Assembly: GCF_019285595.1 (NCBI RefSeq)
Contig: NZ_CP079094.1
Location: 1,185,001 to 1,249,000 of the forward strand
DNA from: Rickettsiella endosymbiont of Dermanyssus gallinae
Lineage (GTDB): Bacteria > Pseudomonadota > Gammaproteobacteria > Diplorickettsiales > Diplorickettsiaceae
Reading direction: 5' to 3'
DNA length: 64,000 bases
Of this stretch, positions 27,609 to 37,146 are shown piece after piece. Each line of letters starts with the position of its first letter. Positions within the stretch are counted from its first letter, which is position 1. The translations under genes and the position numbers were made by a program. A model generated the notes under the pieces. That model ran no database searches, was not told the DNA's origin, and worked only from the letters and a program-made list of their open reading frames with translations.

Positions 27609-28295
27609 TTACCGAATAGAAGCAACAAAGCGCGCCGTTTGCAGGTCGAGATTGACCTCCGTTTGTGCATTAACCGCGTGTTGTTGATTCATTAACGCTA
27701 GTTGACGCAACACTTCAATCTGAATTAAATTATTTTCTAGGTTAATGCGGGTTTCTAAATCAACCGCTTCTTTTAAGGTGCTGGTGGTGCCAATTTGTGA
27801 ACGCAATTCGTTTGCATAGTTTATTTGTTCTTGAATTCTATCGTAGCTCAATTGACTGGCCGCTCTTGTGACTAAGGCGGTTTTTGCTCTTAAGCTATAA
27901 AATTGTTGATCCGATCGATTCCGATTCACTCGGTTGTAAAGTTCGATGCCTGCCGGAAATTCGCGTGATAATAAACGAAGAATGAGACCTAACTGACCGT
28001 CATTCCCACCATGCGTTACTAGTTCTAAAAGCGAACCCCAACGATCGGCATGAAGTCCCCAGGATTGAAAATCCCTAAATCGCCAATGTGCCCATTCAGA
28101 ATGACCTGATACCGCTTGTTTTATCTGACGATTTAATCGTGAAATCGTCGATTGAATATTCTCCATCTGCATTTGATACCCTTCTATCTGTGCGACAAGG
28201 TGCAATACACCACTAATAAAAGGATCGGCGTTACTCTTTAAGGGACAAAGTATTAATAAACTTAAAGTCATGATTTTAACCAATTTAAGCCGCAT
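27609..28295 (-). CDS. virB5: Type IV secretion minor pilin VirB5
   Basis: A periplasmic pilus-tip protein. The ATG at 28295, overlapping the virB4 stop by 11 nt, gives 228 aa with signal peptide MRLKLVKIMTLSLLILCPLK (cleavage after SNA); an earlier in-frame ATG would copy virB4 sequence and bury the signal. The rest is helical, with HLVAQIEGYQMQMENIQS and YDRIQEQINYANELRSQIG. The overlap with virB4 is repeated in the second system (63961). Confidence 0.85.
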   Translation of the reverse strand: MRLKLVKIMTLSLLILCPLKSNADPFISGVLHLVAQIEGYQMQMENIQSTISRLNRQIKQAVSGHSEWAHWRFRDFQSWGLHADRWGSLLELVTHGGNDGQLGLILRLLSREFPAGIELYNRVNRNRSDQQFYSLRAKTALVTRAASQLSYDRIQEQINYANELRSQIGTTSTLKEAVDLETRINLENNLIQIEVLRQLALMNQQHAVNAQTEVNLDLQTARFVASIR

Positions 28296-30705
28296 GCGAT
28301 TTTCTCCGCTGATGGAAAATCGGTAGCCAAATGCTTGGATCATTACCCACTTCAGCACGAATGGTATCGAGTAATGCGATGGTTTCGGTACGTCCTGAAA
28401 TAACCGCAATCTCGTCTTCCAAGCCTTGTAAATTTGCTCGTAAGACGACGGATGTTTTACCTCGGCCGTAATTTAATAAAAAATAATGACTTTCATTGGG
28501 TAAGGTTTTAATCAGTTCAAATTCTCGTTCACTTAGACCGAAATGCTCCATATAGGTTTTTCGATCCGCCATCGGATTAGGGAAAAAGATTTTGCATGCG
28601 GCCGCTTCATTAATCACCTGATGATTTTTTGACAACGTTGTGTCATAGGCGGCCTGCGTGCCTAAGCCAAAACAATTATTTTTCTTGCGCGGAGTACGGG
28701 ATAGATCATTGATAATGGGCTTAAAATACTTGTCTTGTAAGGCGGGCGAAGCTTCATCAAGAAAGATAAGACCGCGCTGACCTTCGAGTTGTTGGCTAAA
28801 TCGATGTAATAAATACATCAAGGCCGGTATTTTACAGGATTCGTCTTTTAGAATATGGCTTAAATCAAGCCCGATGACATCAGATTCGTAACGCTGCTGT
28901 TCAAAACAATCCTGTGCATTATCAAATAACCAGCTATTTTCACAACCGCCATGCCACAACTCAAACCGTGCGCGCAGCGAGCCTTTTTTATTAACGCCAA
29001 AGAAAGGTGCAATATGACAAAATTGTCTTTCACTTAAATTTAAGCGATACATACCCGTAATCGCTTCTTCAATGAGTTTTATTTCGGATTCATCTAAGGG
29101 TTTAGTCGGTGATTTCAGCAATTGTTTAAAAAGCTGTAATAGAAACGTATGATTTTCTGGTGTGTCTGCTAATTGGCAAGGATTAAATCCCGTTGCAATC
29201 CCTGGTTTTAGAATTTCATACGTACCACCCAAGGCTCTGACTAAGATTTCTAAGCCGCGATCTTTATCAAAGATCACACGTTTGCCACCAAACTTCATAC
29301 TTTGTGCAATCAGAAATCCAACCAGTAATGTTTTACCACTACCCATTGAACCGACCACCATAAAGTTACCGACATCTCTTTCATGAAAATTAAAATAATA
29401 CGGACTACCGGATAAGGTTTCTAACACCGTAACCGCATCACCCCAGAAATTATGCTCACGTTGACCACGAGGTGAATCATGCAAGCTCGCAAAAGCCGCG
29501 ATATTTTTAGTAGAGATCTCCGCTTCGCGCACAATATAAGAAAAGTTACCTGGTAGCTGCGCCCAAAAAGCACATTCACAACCGACCTCTTCTCGAACAC
29601 AGACGATATCGCGATCGGATAACAAGGCAATGATTTCTCCTACGTGTTGGTTTAGTTGTTCTAAGGTGTTGGCATAGCAAATTAAACTAAAATGATGTTT
29701 CCCATAATTGACTTCGCCACTGGCCGTATCATCAAAGGATTCATCAATTTGTTCCGTTTGCCGCACGGATTCTTCTTTGGTTTGTTGCATATCGCGCTGT
29801 TGATCGCGTAAGCGAGTCTTCGCTAAATAACGATCATAGAATCGGAAGGATTGCGTTAAGGTATATTCCATGCGTAGTGAATTAAGGCCATCTAATATCC
29901 CTTGATAGGTCATAGAAGGATACGCTTTAATCGAAATAACCGCAGAAAATTGCTTAATGTTATCACCCGTACGGGATTCAATCGTGCCGCTATGTCGATT
30001 AAAAAATAATCGTTTTCTGGGTAAATAAGCAGAAGCATCTTGCATCAACAAGGGAATCGTTTGTTTGTCAGCATTAATCAATTGACCCATCAATGCTAAA
30101 GGCTCAGAAAAGGCCATGCCGCCTTTTTGATAAACGCTGAGTAATCGTGGTTGATAGTCAGATAAGGTTTTTACTATTTTCTGAGTCACCGCCGTTAAGG
30201 CTTCGCGCGTTTTAAGTAACTGTTGTTGCTGGGCTATCTTACCCGCTTGATGGTTTAGTTTTTTAAACCAATTAAAACCTTGATTTAAAATACCTTCAGC
30301 CGGTTTTGTGACAATACCGATGTACATTTCATTCTGAAACATCGGGCGTTGCTGAATCTTCTGACGATATTTTTCATTGAGTTGCTGGGAAAAACCTGAC
30401 TGAAATTCTCCAGCAGGAAAAGCGATGGTTTGACGCCGCACTGTCCAAAAATAAATCGCAACTTCAGAAGAGAAACTTTTTAATAAACTATTACGCCGAT
30501 TTTTATAGACATCTAAGGTCGCTTCACTATGTGTAAGACCATCAATGCCCTCTATTTGAATAATTTGAATCAATTTGCCGCTTTTATCGATCAACGTCTC
30601 ATCGTTATAGTGTCCTACTATATTAATATGGCGTGACGCATTGGCTTCTTTTCTAAGTCTTTGGTCTATGGGACTATATCCCCTCTTTTTTATCTTAGAC
30701 AGCAT
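28285..30705 (-). CDS. virB4: Type IV secretion ATPase VirB4 (copy 1)
   Basis: The largest, most conserved secretion ATPase, 806 aa. Walker A is VVGSMGSGKTLLVGF near residue 458; Walker B is GLIFLDEASPALQDKYF near 650. The paralogue at 61551 has LDEAWLALQDDYF at the same place, matching the family's usual DEAW, so copy 1 has lost the Trp after the catalytic Glu and gained a Pro. The catalytic D-E pair itself is intact. The N-terminal domain (CagE/TrbE-like) runs to about residue 420. Confidence 0.94.
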   Translation of the reverse strand: MLSKIKKRGYSPIDQRLRKEANASRHINIVGHYNDETLIDKSGKLIQIIQIEGIDGLTHSEATLDVYKNRRNSLLKSFSSEVAIYFWTVRRQTIAFPAGEFQSGFSQQLNEKYRQKIQQRPMFQNEMYIGIVTKPAEGILNQGFNWFKKLNHQAGKIAQQQQLLKTREALTAVTQKIVKTLSDYQPRLLSVYQKGGMAFSEPLALMGQLINADKQTIPLLMQDASAYLPRKRLFFNRHSGTIESRTGDNIKQFSAVISIKAYPSMTYQGILDGLNSLRMEYTLTQSFRFYDRYLAKTRLRDQQRDMQQTKEESVRQTEQIDESFDDTASGEVNYGKHHFSLICYANTLEQLNQHVGEIIALLSDRDIVCVREEVGCECAFWAQLPGNFSYIVREAEISTKNIAAFASLHDSPRGQREHNFWGDAVTVLETLSGSPYYFNFHERDVGNFMVVGSMGSGKTLLVGFLIAQSMKFGGKRVIFDKDRGLEILVRALGGTYEILKPGIATGFNPCQLADTPENHTFLLQLFKQLLKSPTKPLDESEIKLIEEAITGMYRLNLSERQFCHIAPFFGVNKKGSLRARFELWHGGCENSWLFDNAQDCFEQQRYESDVIGLDLSHILKDESCKIPALMYLLHRFSQQLEGQRGLIFLDEASPALQDKYFKPIINDLSRTPRKKNNCFGLGTQAAYDTTLSKNHQVINEAAACKIFFPNPMADRKTYMEHFGLSEREFELIKTLPNESHYFLLNYGRGKTSVVLRANLQGLEDEIAVISGRTETIALLDTIRAEVGNDPSIWLPIFHQRRKSHAA

Positions 30706-30708
30706 GTT

Positions 30709-31005
30709 TTATCCTGGCTGATAACTATTCGTACCACCCCAAAAGTGACTGTTTAAAACGGGTGGCGTTTGCATAAAATACTTCAACCATAATTGAAAGA
30801 ATTGTAAATCCTTCATTGTTAAGCGAAATAAAATCAGGTGTATCACACCAAACAAAGGAATACCCATTAAGGTATGGAGATCAAGACAAATCATCATGTT
30901 TACCGCTACATTAGCGAAAAACAAACGCAGTGGAATACCCATAAATACCGGCGGCCGTGTTAATGCCAGTGCTAAGGCGTCAACTTCGATCGGATAATCT
31001 TTCAC
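30709..31005 (-). CDS. virB3: Type IV secretion protein VirB3
   Basis: A short inner-membrane protein that helps assemble the pilus with VirB4. The 98 aa include DALALALTRPPVFMGIPLRL, matching the family start, and two hydrophobic stretches (FFANVAVNMMICLDLHTLMG and GVIHLILFRL). The start is GTG at 31005, with AAGGA upstream; the same GTG is used in copy 2. It lies 3 nt before virB4. Confidence 0.9.
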   Translation of the reverse strand: MKDYPIEVDALALALTRPPVFMGIPLRLFFANVAVNMMICLDLHTLMGIPLFGVIHLILFRLTMKDLQFFQLWLKYFMQTPPVLNSHFWGGTNSYQPG

Positions 31006-31028
31006 AGTATTCCTTGTTATTGTTTTTA

Positions 31029-31340
31029 TTAATAAACAGCGCTACGTATGGTTCTTGCCATACTACCGGCACCAAATATAATGCCAATGCCAATCAGTGT
31101 TTGTATGAAATATTTCCACTCGATACGATGACCCGCACATAATAGTCCTACGGCAATAATCGATAGTGTCGCAATAGCTAATCCCGTGTCGCCATACATG
31201 CGATCAATAAACCAATTTAGCCCGTCGCTAACAGGGGTTTCTCCACCATATCCCCATGATACGGAAGGGAAAAATAAGAAAAAACAAATGATTAAATAAG
31301 TTAGTTGAATTCTTCTTTTTTCCCCTTTTCTTAATATCAT
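31029..31340 (-). CDS. virB2: Type IV secretion major pilin VirB2
   Basis: The pilus subunit. At 103 aa a long signal sequence (QLTYLIICFFLFFPSVSWG) is followed by YGGETPVSDGLNWFIDRM and two hydrophobic helices (LAIATLSIIAVGLLC and FIQTLIGIGIIFGAG), the TrbC/VirB2 layout. It heads the virB run 23 nt before virB3 and follows an AT-rich gap after virD4. Confidence 0.85.
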   Translation of the reverse strand: MILRKGEKRRIQLTYLIICFFLFFPSVSWGYGGETPVSDGLNWFIDRMYGDTGLAIATLSIIAVGLLCAGHRIEWKYFIQTLIGIGIIFGAGSMARTIRSAVY

Positions 31341-31425
31341 TTTTTTTATGAAATTAAAGGTATTTAATAAGATTATTTTAACTTAATTTGTATTTAAAAT
31401 CACTATAAATATAGTGTTTTTTTAA

Positions 31426-33129
31426 TTATTTTGTAAAAATAACTTTTACTTTTTTATGTTGAAATTGATTTACTTTACTAACATAAAAAGCTTCGCCTGA
31501 TTGTAATTCTTGCTTAATAGAATCAGGATGAATAATGAAGGATTTATTGCGTTTGACGCTGCCCATTCCGGTTGAATTGTCTTCGCTAATTTGCGCAGTC
31601 ACATCAAATCCGTCTTGTGTTCCAATCCAACTCGCAACACTCTCTGCACTTTCATGATCATTCAACCGATGACAAATCAGGGTATTCACGCAATTCAATA
31701 ATTGATTGCCAAAATTATCATCGACGCGTTTTAAATCAGCCAACCCTTGTGTACCAAAAATCGCATGAATACCTTTACCGCGCCCCATATTTACAAGATT
31801 TAACACTTGTTCGCCGGCAAATACGGAAAACTCATCAAATACCGTAAAAATACGTTGCTTAGTTTCTAAACGATCAATCACTGCTTTGATATCGTTAATA
31901 ATTAATTTGCCTAAGACCTTAGCAAAACTCGGAAAACGTAAGGCAGGTAAAGCGAAATACACCACACTATTCGTTTGAATGATTTCCTCTAAATTAAAGG
32001 TATTGCTGGTTTTTTCAAAAAAAGCGCCGAGTTCTGAATGGATGAGTAAATTCAAATGTGCCTGTAACCCTGTAATGTCTTTGGCATCATACTGTTGTAA
32101 CCGTAGTACACGGTTTTTAAGTGTTTCATTAGTGATGCCGCGTGTTTTAAGTGCTAACTCTCTAAAATCTAAACAGTTAACGACAGTCTTTAAATCAAAG
32201 GCTTCTTTGAGATGCAACAACACTTCAAATGTAGTCTGCAAGTAATCTTCGGCAATTGAACGGTAGTAATCATTTTCCCACTGATCTTTTAAACTAATCA
32301 GCTTGTCTTTAAGCTCCGTATAACCGCCATGTGCTAAAGGATCATAGTGGTGATTGTCAGCGCAGTTAAAACCATAGAAAGTACGTCCGTGATCCTGTGA
32401 TTTTTTCTGTAACCATGCAACGTTTTCTTCGGTGGGTTTACCATCAATAATAATTAAGGGATACGCTTGTTGGACAGCTCGTTGATAAAAGCGCCGCAAG
32501 GTAACCGTTTTACCGCCGCCTGTGGTGCCCAACACTAAGAGCATCTGATTGATAGCGCTGTCTGATATGACAATCGCTTCTTGTTCGTCAGAGAAGCCTA
32601 AAAGCGTTCCTTCTTGGGATTGTTTGTTCGGTTTAAGGAAATATTTTTTCCAATTTAACGTATGCTGCTTCAATGAGGATTCCCTACCCCTTTGAATGGC
32701 CTTAAGTTCCCATTCATGAGTCGAGTTAGGTATCCATTCTGTCATGCCAAATAAGCCCGCAAACAAGATTGGAAAGCCCAACACATAATCAACTCCATGT
32801 TGATAAACAAACCTTACTGCCGCGCTAAAACCGTGACTAAACACTATTTTCCAAAATGTCAGGTTTTGGTCAAACCCTGCGCGCATCAATTCAAAAAATG
32901 ATAGGTCAAAATGTGATCGGCATTCGATCAACAAGCTACTGGTAAGTGCTAATACCAGACCAATAAACAATACCTTCCATGCAGAATAACGAAATACTCG
33001 GATTAAGATAAGAAAAAGTAAAAGACCCAATAAACCAACTATGCTTTGCCATAGACAACAAAGTCCAATCAACACACATTGAATAGTCTCTCGTGGTCGT
33101 TCTAAAAAGCCGCTATCCTGTAAGGGCAT
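31426..33129 (-). CDS. virD4: Type IV coupling protein VirD4/TraD-like (copy 1)
   Basis: A membrane-anchored ATPase that delivers DNA or proteins to the channel. At 567 aa there are two or three N-terminal membrane segments (residues 15-50 and 110-140), then Walker A LVLGTTGGGKTVTLRRF near 200 and Walker B RIFTVFDEFSVFAGEQV near 415. GIHAIFGTQGLADLKRVDDN is the sensor region. The start overlaps the upstream MobC-like gene by 17 nt; the same overlap is seen in copy 2. Very similar to the 565-aa protein at 59132. Confidence 0.93.
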   Translation of the reverse strand: MPLQDSGFLERPRETIQCVLIGLCCLWQSIVGLLGLLLFLILIRVFRYSAWKVLFIGLVLALTSSLLIECRSHFDLSFFELMRAGFDQNLTFWKIVFSHGFSAAVRFVYQHGVDYVLGFPILFAGLFGMTEWIPNSTHEWELKAIQRGRESSLKQHTLNWKKYFLKPNKQSQEGTLLGFSDEQEAIVISDSAINQMLLVLGTTGGGKTVTLRRFYQRAVQQAYPLIIIDGKPTEENVAWLQKKSQDHGRTFYGFNCADNHHYDPLAHGGYTELKDKLISLKDQWENDYYRSIAEDYLQTTFEVLLHLKEAFDLKTVVNCLDFRELALKTRGITNETLKNRVLRLQQYDAKDITGLQAHLNLLIHSELGAFFEKTSNTFNLEEIIQTNSVVYFALPALRFPSFAKVLGKLIINDIKAVIDRLETKQRIFTVFDEFSVFAGEQVLNLVNMGRGKGIHAIFGTQGLADLKRVDDNFGNQLLNCVNTLICHRLNDHESAESVASWIGTQDGFDVTAQISEDNSTGMGSVKRNKSFIIHPDSIKQELQSGEAFYVSKVNQFQHKKVKVIFTK

Positions 33130-33757
33130 GCACGTGAGTGAGTTGTTTTTCTAAAAATGTTTTTAGTACATGAATTTTGACAAAGGGCATGGCTTTTGCG
33201 GCTTCTTTTAATTTAGGCACCATCGATTCGTGACAAAAATACCAAACCTCTTGCAAGGCAAACTGGGTCGCATAGGTTTTTAAAATGTCCTCTAAACGTT
33301 GATTGCTTTTATAAGAAAGTTCTACCTCAATAGCAATCTGTTTTCCATCAGCAAAAACTAATATGCCATCCGGCAAATGGCCATGTTGGCCTACCCCTAA
33401 TTTATACTTATCATGTTTTAATTTTCGTTCGCTAATCCATGATGAATCAGGATAAATCGCCTTTAATTTCATAAAAAGATTTAATACCATGTAGTCATGA
33501 TGGTAATTAGCTAAGGGTACCCTATGCAAAGGTGGTAACTGAGAAAAGCGGGCACCGGCTGGTGTTAAACGATACAAGCCATGCCGCCGATAAAAAATGC
33601 GTTCATGTAACAACAGCTTGTGTCGTTCTAATTTATTAATAATTTGATAATTACGAGGTTTATGCAAGCCAAAATATTGGCTGATCTGTGGCATTTCACA
33701 GAAACCAAATTCATTGATAAATTTTAAAATCTCTACATCACGTGATGTTAATTTCAA
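33113..33757 (-). CDS. Winged-helix/nuclease-like mobilisation protein (MobC or replication-relaxation type)
   Basis: A 214-aa protein starting with TTG at 33757; an AGGA lies about 11 nt upstream, and the copy at 58498 also uses TTG. The N-terminal half is a winged helix (RDVEILKFINEFGFCEMPQI ... GLYRLTPAGARF); the C-terminal half has LPDGILVFADGKQIAIEVELSYKS, a D-x(n)-E-x-E pattern like PD-(D/E)XK nucleases. Similar proteins help mobilise or replicate conjugative elements. It precedes virD4 and overlaps it, so it probably heads this transfer operon. Confidence 0.65.
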   Translation of the reverse strand: MKLTSRDVEILKFINEFGFCEMPQISQYFGLHKPRNYQIINKLERHKLLLHERIFYRRHGLYRLTPAGARFSQLPPLHRVPLANYHHDYMVLNLFMKLKAIYPDSSWISERKLKHDKYKLGVGQHGHLPDGILVFADGKQIAIEVELSYKSNQRLEDILKTYATQFALQEVWYFCHESMVPKLKEAAKAMPFVKIHVLKTFLEKQLTHVHALTG

Positions 33758-33830
33758 AAAGAATTATCCTAATTATTATTATATAATAATGGATACTATT
33801 TATATAATAATCAAGTCATTAGCAAATTAT
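33758..33830 (-). promoter_or_regulatory. Conserved promoter region of the transfer operon (copy 1)
   Basis: The AT-rich stretch before the MobC-like gene matches that before copy 2 (58440-58497), including GTATCCATTAT, TATATAA and AATTAGGATAATTCTTTTT. An ATTATTATATAATAAT palindrome is present in copy 1. Conservation despite different upstream cargo genes suggests this is where the operon promoter or operator lies. Confidence 0.55.
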
Positions 33831-33861
33831 AAAATAGTTAAATAGAAGTTGTCCCCGCGGA

Positions 33862-36828
33862 TTATGAATCATTTTCCTCCTGTTTTCCAAGCCAATCTGT
33901 CCATGATATCCAGCCTTTATCTTTATAAGTTCTTTGTGGATTCGAAGGTATATTCTCAGGTCTCTTTCCACTTTTACAATAATTCAACCAGTCGTTTCTA
34001 GTTTCTAAACCTAAATCACGAACAAACTTTCTTGCCTTTTCAAAGAGAAGAAATTCATAATCAAAAGAAGATTTATTATTAGTCCCCAACCAATCCCCCA
34101 TAGATACCCATCCTTTATCCTTATATGTTTTATCAGGATTTGACGGTATATTCTCGGGTTTATCTCCACTTTTACAAAATGAATGATATTCCTTCCCAGT
34201 TTGTATTTTAAATTTATGAATAATTAGCCTTGCTTCTTCAAATGATAGATAAATCCGCTTATGTGTATGTACGAAATTAGTCCCCAACCAATCAGGCCAT
34301 GAGACCCATCCTGTGTCTTTATATACTGTTGCTGGACTTGCAGGTATATTTTCAGGGTTATCTCCATTTTTACAAAATTCTCGATACTTTTCCTGAGTTT
34401 GTATTTTAAATTTATGAATAATTAGCCTTGCTTCTTCAAATGGTAGATAACTCCGCTTGTGTGTATGTATGAAATTAGTCCCCAACCAATCCCCCATAGA
34501 TACCCATCCGTTTTGTTTATAAACTTGATCAGGGGCTTTGGGTATCTCTGAAGGCTTCTCCCCACTTTCACAAAATAATTGAAAATCCTCTCCAGTTTGC
34601 AATTTCAATTTACGAATAAACTCTCTTGCTTTTCCATGAGGCCAGTAAGCTCTTTTTTTAGTGTCTATGTAATCAGTTCCTAACCAATCCCCCATAGATA
34701 CCCATCCTGTACTCTTATATGCTTTATCAGGGTTTGATGGTATATTCTCAGGTCTCTTTCCATTTTTAGAGTAGATTAACCAATCATCTCCTTTTTTTAG
34801 GCCTAAACTATGGACAAACTCTCTAGCTTCTTCAAATGGTAACCAACCTAATCGAATTGTACTGATTTCTTGATAAAATAAATTATCTTTTATCTGAGCA
34901 GTGAAATTATAGGGAATAATCAAGTTACAAGCTAAATTAGTGCTTATATGCTGTGAAATTATAGGACTTTTCCCCTTAGCAGATTTAATCTGTGTTATTT
35001 CCTCCTCTAATCTTTCATCCTGAGAAGATAAAGCCCTAACTACACTAATAAGGTTTTTAAATAATCCACTTTCTATCTCCTCTTCTAGCTTTTCCTCATC
35101 TGCATGATAAATGGGGACTACAATGTAACCTAACTGTTTTTCTTTATTATGAGCTCTTCGTAAAGCCCTGCCCGTCGCTTGGACAATATCAACTTTTGAA
35201 GTTTTAGGATCACAAAAAAACACAGTGTCAATAGCAGGTATATCAATGCCCTCTGTAAGGCACCTTGCGTTCGTCATCACTGCATATTCGGAACTCTTAA
35301 ATTCGTTCATAATGACAACCCGTTCATTTGTAGTAAGAGTTCCATTCACATGATAAGCCCGAATATCAGGAAAAATTTCTTTATGTCTTTTTTGAAAATC
35401 TTTTGCTTTTCTAACTGTTGAGTGAAAAGTAATAGCATGCGCTGTGCCGTGTTCTCGGCTAAATTTTTCAAGTGCATAATTATTAGCAATTTCATCTGCT
35501 GTTGTTTCATGCTCAGAGGTATATTTTCTCTGTTTTATCATTTCTTCTACTTCTCTGTTGCTAACCCCTATAGCAACAATCCTATAATCGACTAGTATTT
35601 TTCTATCTATAGCCTCTTTAAAACTCATACGATAGAATTCACGACCAAATATATTTCTATTACTCATGTCATAAAGATACGTAATTTCCTTATTCTTCCA
35701 TTCATTTTTTAATCTATTTGATACAACCCTCGGGGTGGCTGTCATATAAAGACGTTTTTTTATTTTTATATTTTCCTCTTCATGGATTAGACAAAATTTA
35801 TTTGATCTATGCCCTGCTGTTTTATGCGCCTCATCACAAATAGCTAAATCAAAAGCAAAATTGAGATCTTTAGCCACTTTACAAATTACTTCTAAGCTTT
35901 GATAAGTCGCATAAATAATACTTTTTTTGTTATGGCTTAAAAATTTACGAACTTCTTTGGGATCGGTGGTAACCCTACCAGGGATCTCAAAAATAGTTAC
36001 TACTAAACTATCATTTTCCTTATCAATATCTTTTTCTGAGCAAACACAAATATAGGGTATATAATCGTTATTATTGGAGTTCCATTCATTCTTTATTTGT
36101 CTTAGTAAGGCTAAAGAAGGAACTAGCACCAATGTATGTTTAGCCATTAGTGCTCCTTTTATCCATAATGCGATAAGTGTCTTTCCAGCTCCACAAGGAA
36201 TAATTAATTGACCTCTATCATGCTGTTTAAAACCATTAATAACCGCATTAATAGCGTTCTGTTGGTAATCTCTTGGTTTTTTTACAGGCGCAGTTATTTT
36301 TTTACCTTTTATTCGATTTTTAATTTGATTAATAGTTGATTGTGATAAATTTAGAAGATCCCCTAAAGTAACAACTTTTATACGTCCTCTATTTTTTGTT
36401 AGAGAATAACTATCAACTCCGGAAGCATTGGTAAAAACAATTATATATTTTGATTTTTCTGATTCAGCAAAAAAACTTGCTAAGTTATCTTTTGTCCAGC
36501 TAACCGGAGCGTTTTGATCACTTCTAAATTTACACTGTACTGACGAAAAATCATTATCATGCCCTTCAAGGATAAGATCGATACCATAATCACGAGTCCC
36601 GATATTTAGCTTCTTTCTAACCAAATGAGGAACTTCTGAAAAAAGCCAAACGTTTTTATATTCACTGCGTACCGAAGGCTCGGTAAGGTAATAATACTTA
36701 CAAAACTCCTCAAATAATTTCCCTGTAAAATTTTTTTTTATAAAATCAGGTTTTGAAAGTTGATGATGGATATCATTCCAACTAGTAGAAATATCTAGAA
36801 TTCTTAGTAGAGTTAATTTTATTGTCAT
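33862..36828 (-). CDS. DEAD/DEAH helicase with nuclease-like N-terminus and five C-terminal repeats
   Basis: 988 aa in three parts. Residues 30-150 resemble a restriction-type endonuclease (YGIDLILEGHD ... SSVQCKFRSD: D and Q-x-K). Residues ~185-560 are an SF2 motor: Walker A IIPCGAGKTLIALWI, DEAH in AICDEAHKTAGH, motif III YMTATPRV, motif VI VQATGRALRR. From ~670 there are five units of ~65 aa ending W-(I/V)-S-x-x-DWLG (PSNPDKAYKSTGWVSMGDWLG), like the helicase- or phage-integrase-associated repeat family I recall. It lies between the transfer operon and an inverted repeat, where copy 2 carries a PIN gene instead, so a defence role is plausible. Confidence 0.8.
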   Translation of the reverse strand: MTIKLTLLRILDISTSWNDIHHQLSKPDFIKKNFTGKLFEEFCKYYYLTEPSVRSEYKNVWLFSEVPHLVRKKLNIGTRDYGIDLILEGHDNDFSSVQCKFRSDQNAPVSWTKDNLASFFAESEKSKYIIVFTNASGVDSYSLTKNRGRIKVVTLGDLLNLSQSTINQIKNRIKGKKITAPVKKPRDYQQNAINAVINGFKQHDRGQLIIPCGAGKTLIALWIKGALMAKHTLVLVPSLALLRQIKNEWNSNNNDYIPYICVCSEKDIDKENDSLVVTIFEIPGRVTTDPKEVRKFLSHNKKSIIYATYQSLEVICKVAKDLNFAFDLAICDEAHKTAGHRSNKFCLIHEEENIKIKKRLYMTATPRVVSNRLKNEWKNKEITYLYDMSNRNIFGREFYRMSFKEAIDRKILVDYRIVAIGVSNREVEEMIKQRKYTSEHETTADEIANNYALEKFSREHGTAHAITFHSTVRKAKDFQKRHKEIFPDIRAYHVNGTLTTNERVVIMNEFKSSEYAVMTNARCLTEGIDIPAIDTVFFCDPKTSKVDIVQATGRALRRAHNKEKQLGYIVVPIYHADEEKLEEEIESGLFKNLISVVRALSSQDERLEEEITQIKSAKGKSPIISQHISTNLACNLIIPYNFTAQIKDNLFYQEISTIRLGWLPFEEAREFVHSLGLKKGDDWLIYSKNGKRPENIPSNPDKAYKSTGWVSMGDWLGTDYIDTKKRAYWPHGKAREFIRKLKLQTGEDFQLFCESGEKPSEIPKAPDQVYKQNGWVSMGDWLGTNFIHTHKRSYLPFEEARLIIHKFKIQTQEKYREFCKNGDNPENIPASPATVYKDTGWVSWPDWLGTNFVHTHKRIYLSFEEARLIIHKFKIQTGKEYHSFCKSGDKPENIPSNPDKTYKDKGWVSMGDWLGTNNKSSFDYEFLLFEKARKFVRDLGLETRNDWLNYCKSGKRPENIPSNPQRTYKDKGWISWTDWLGKQEENDS

Positions 36829-36894
36829 TTTTTATTTTTATAAAGAAATTGGAACGAATTATATTTAGTTATCTTAAGTTATTTTTTCTTTTCC

Positions 36895-37138
36895 TTTCCC
36901 CTCTTTCTCTCCTTCCTACTACTTCTATTTTGATTTACTTTACTGCCCGCCCAAAGCCAAGACCTCAGTTTTACAAGTATCGTAGAGACGATGGAAAAGT
37001 GAGGTCTTGGCTGGTTTTCACTTCGTGAAATGGGCGGGCAATCTTTATAAATAAAGCTTAGAAGCACTTACAGTTTACTAGACTCCAAATAGCTAGCTTA
37101 ATATAGTGGACAATAGCTTACTTAGTCTCTGCAAAAAA
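36895..37138. repeat. Left arm of a ~245-bp inverted repeat
   Basis: Reverse-complement partner of 57160-57405, about 90% identical by eye, including CTAAGTAAGCTATT, AGCTAGCTATTTGGAGTCTA, a GC-rich hairpin block and a purine-rich AGAAGTAGTAGGAAGGAGAG tract. The two arms bracket ~20 kb and each lies on the same side of one transfer system. No gene is seen in the gap 36829-37146 apart from this arm. Confidence 0.85.
36945..37039. other. Three-way junction (cruciform-capable) in the left repeat arm
   Basis: GCCCGCCCA at 36945 pairs with TGGGCGGGC at 37031. Inside, GCCAAGACCTCA (36956) pairs with TGAGGTCTTGGC (37000), with a nested ATCGT/ACGAT, and TTTCAC (37016) pairs with GTGAAA (37025). The same structure is kept at 57259-57354 with changes only in loops. 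It could be a terminator pair, an origin of transfer or a recombination site. Confidence 0.75.
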
Positions 37139-37146
37139 TTGATGTA

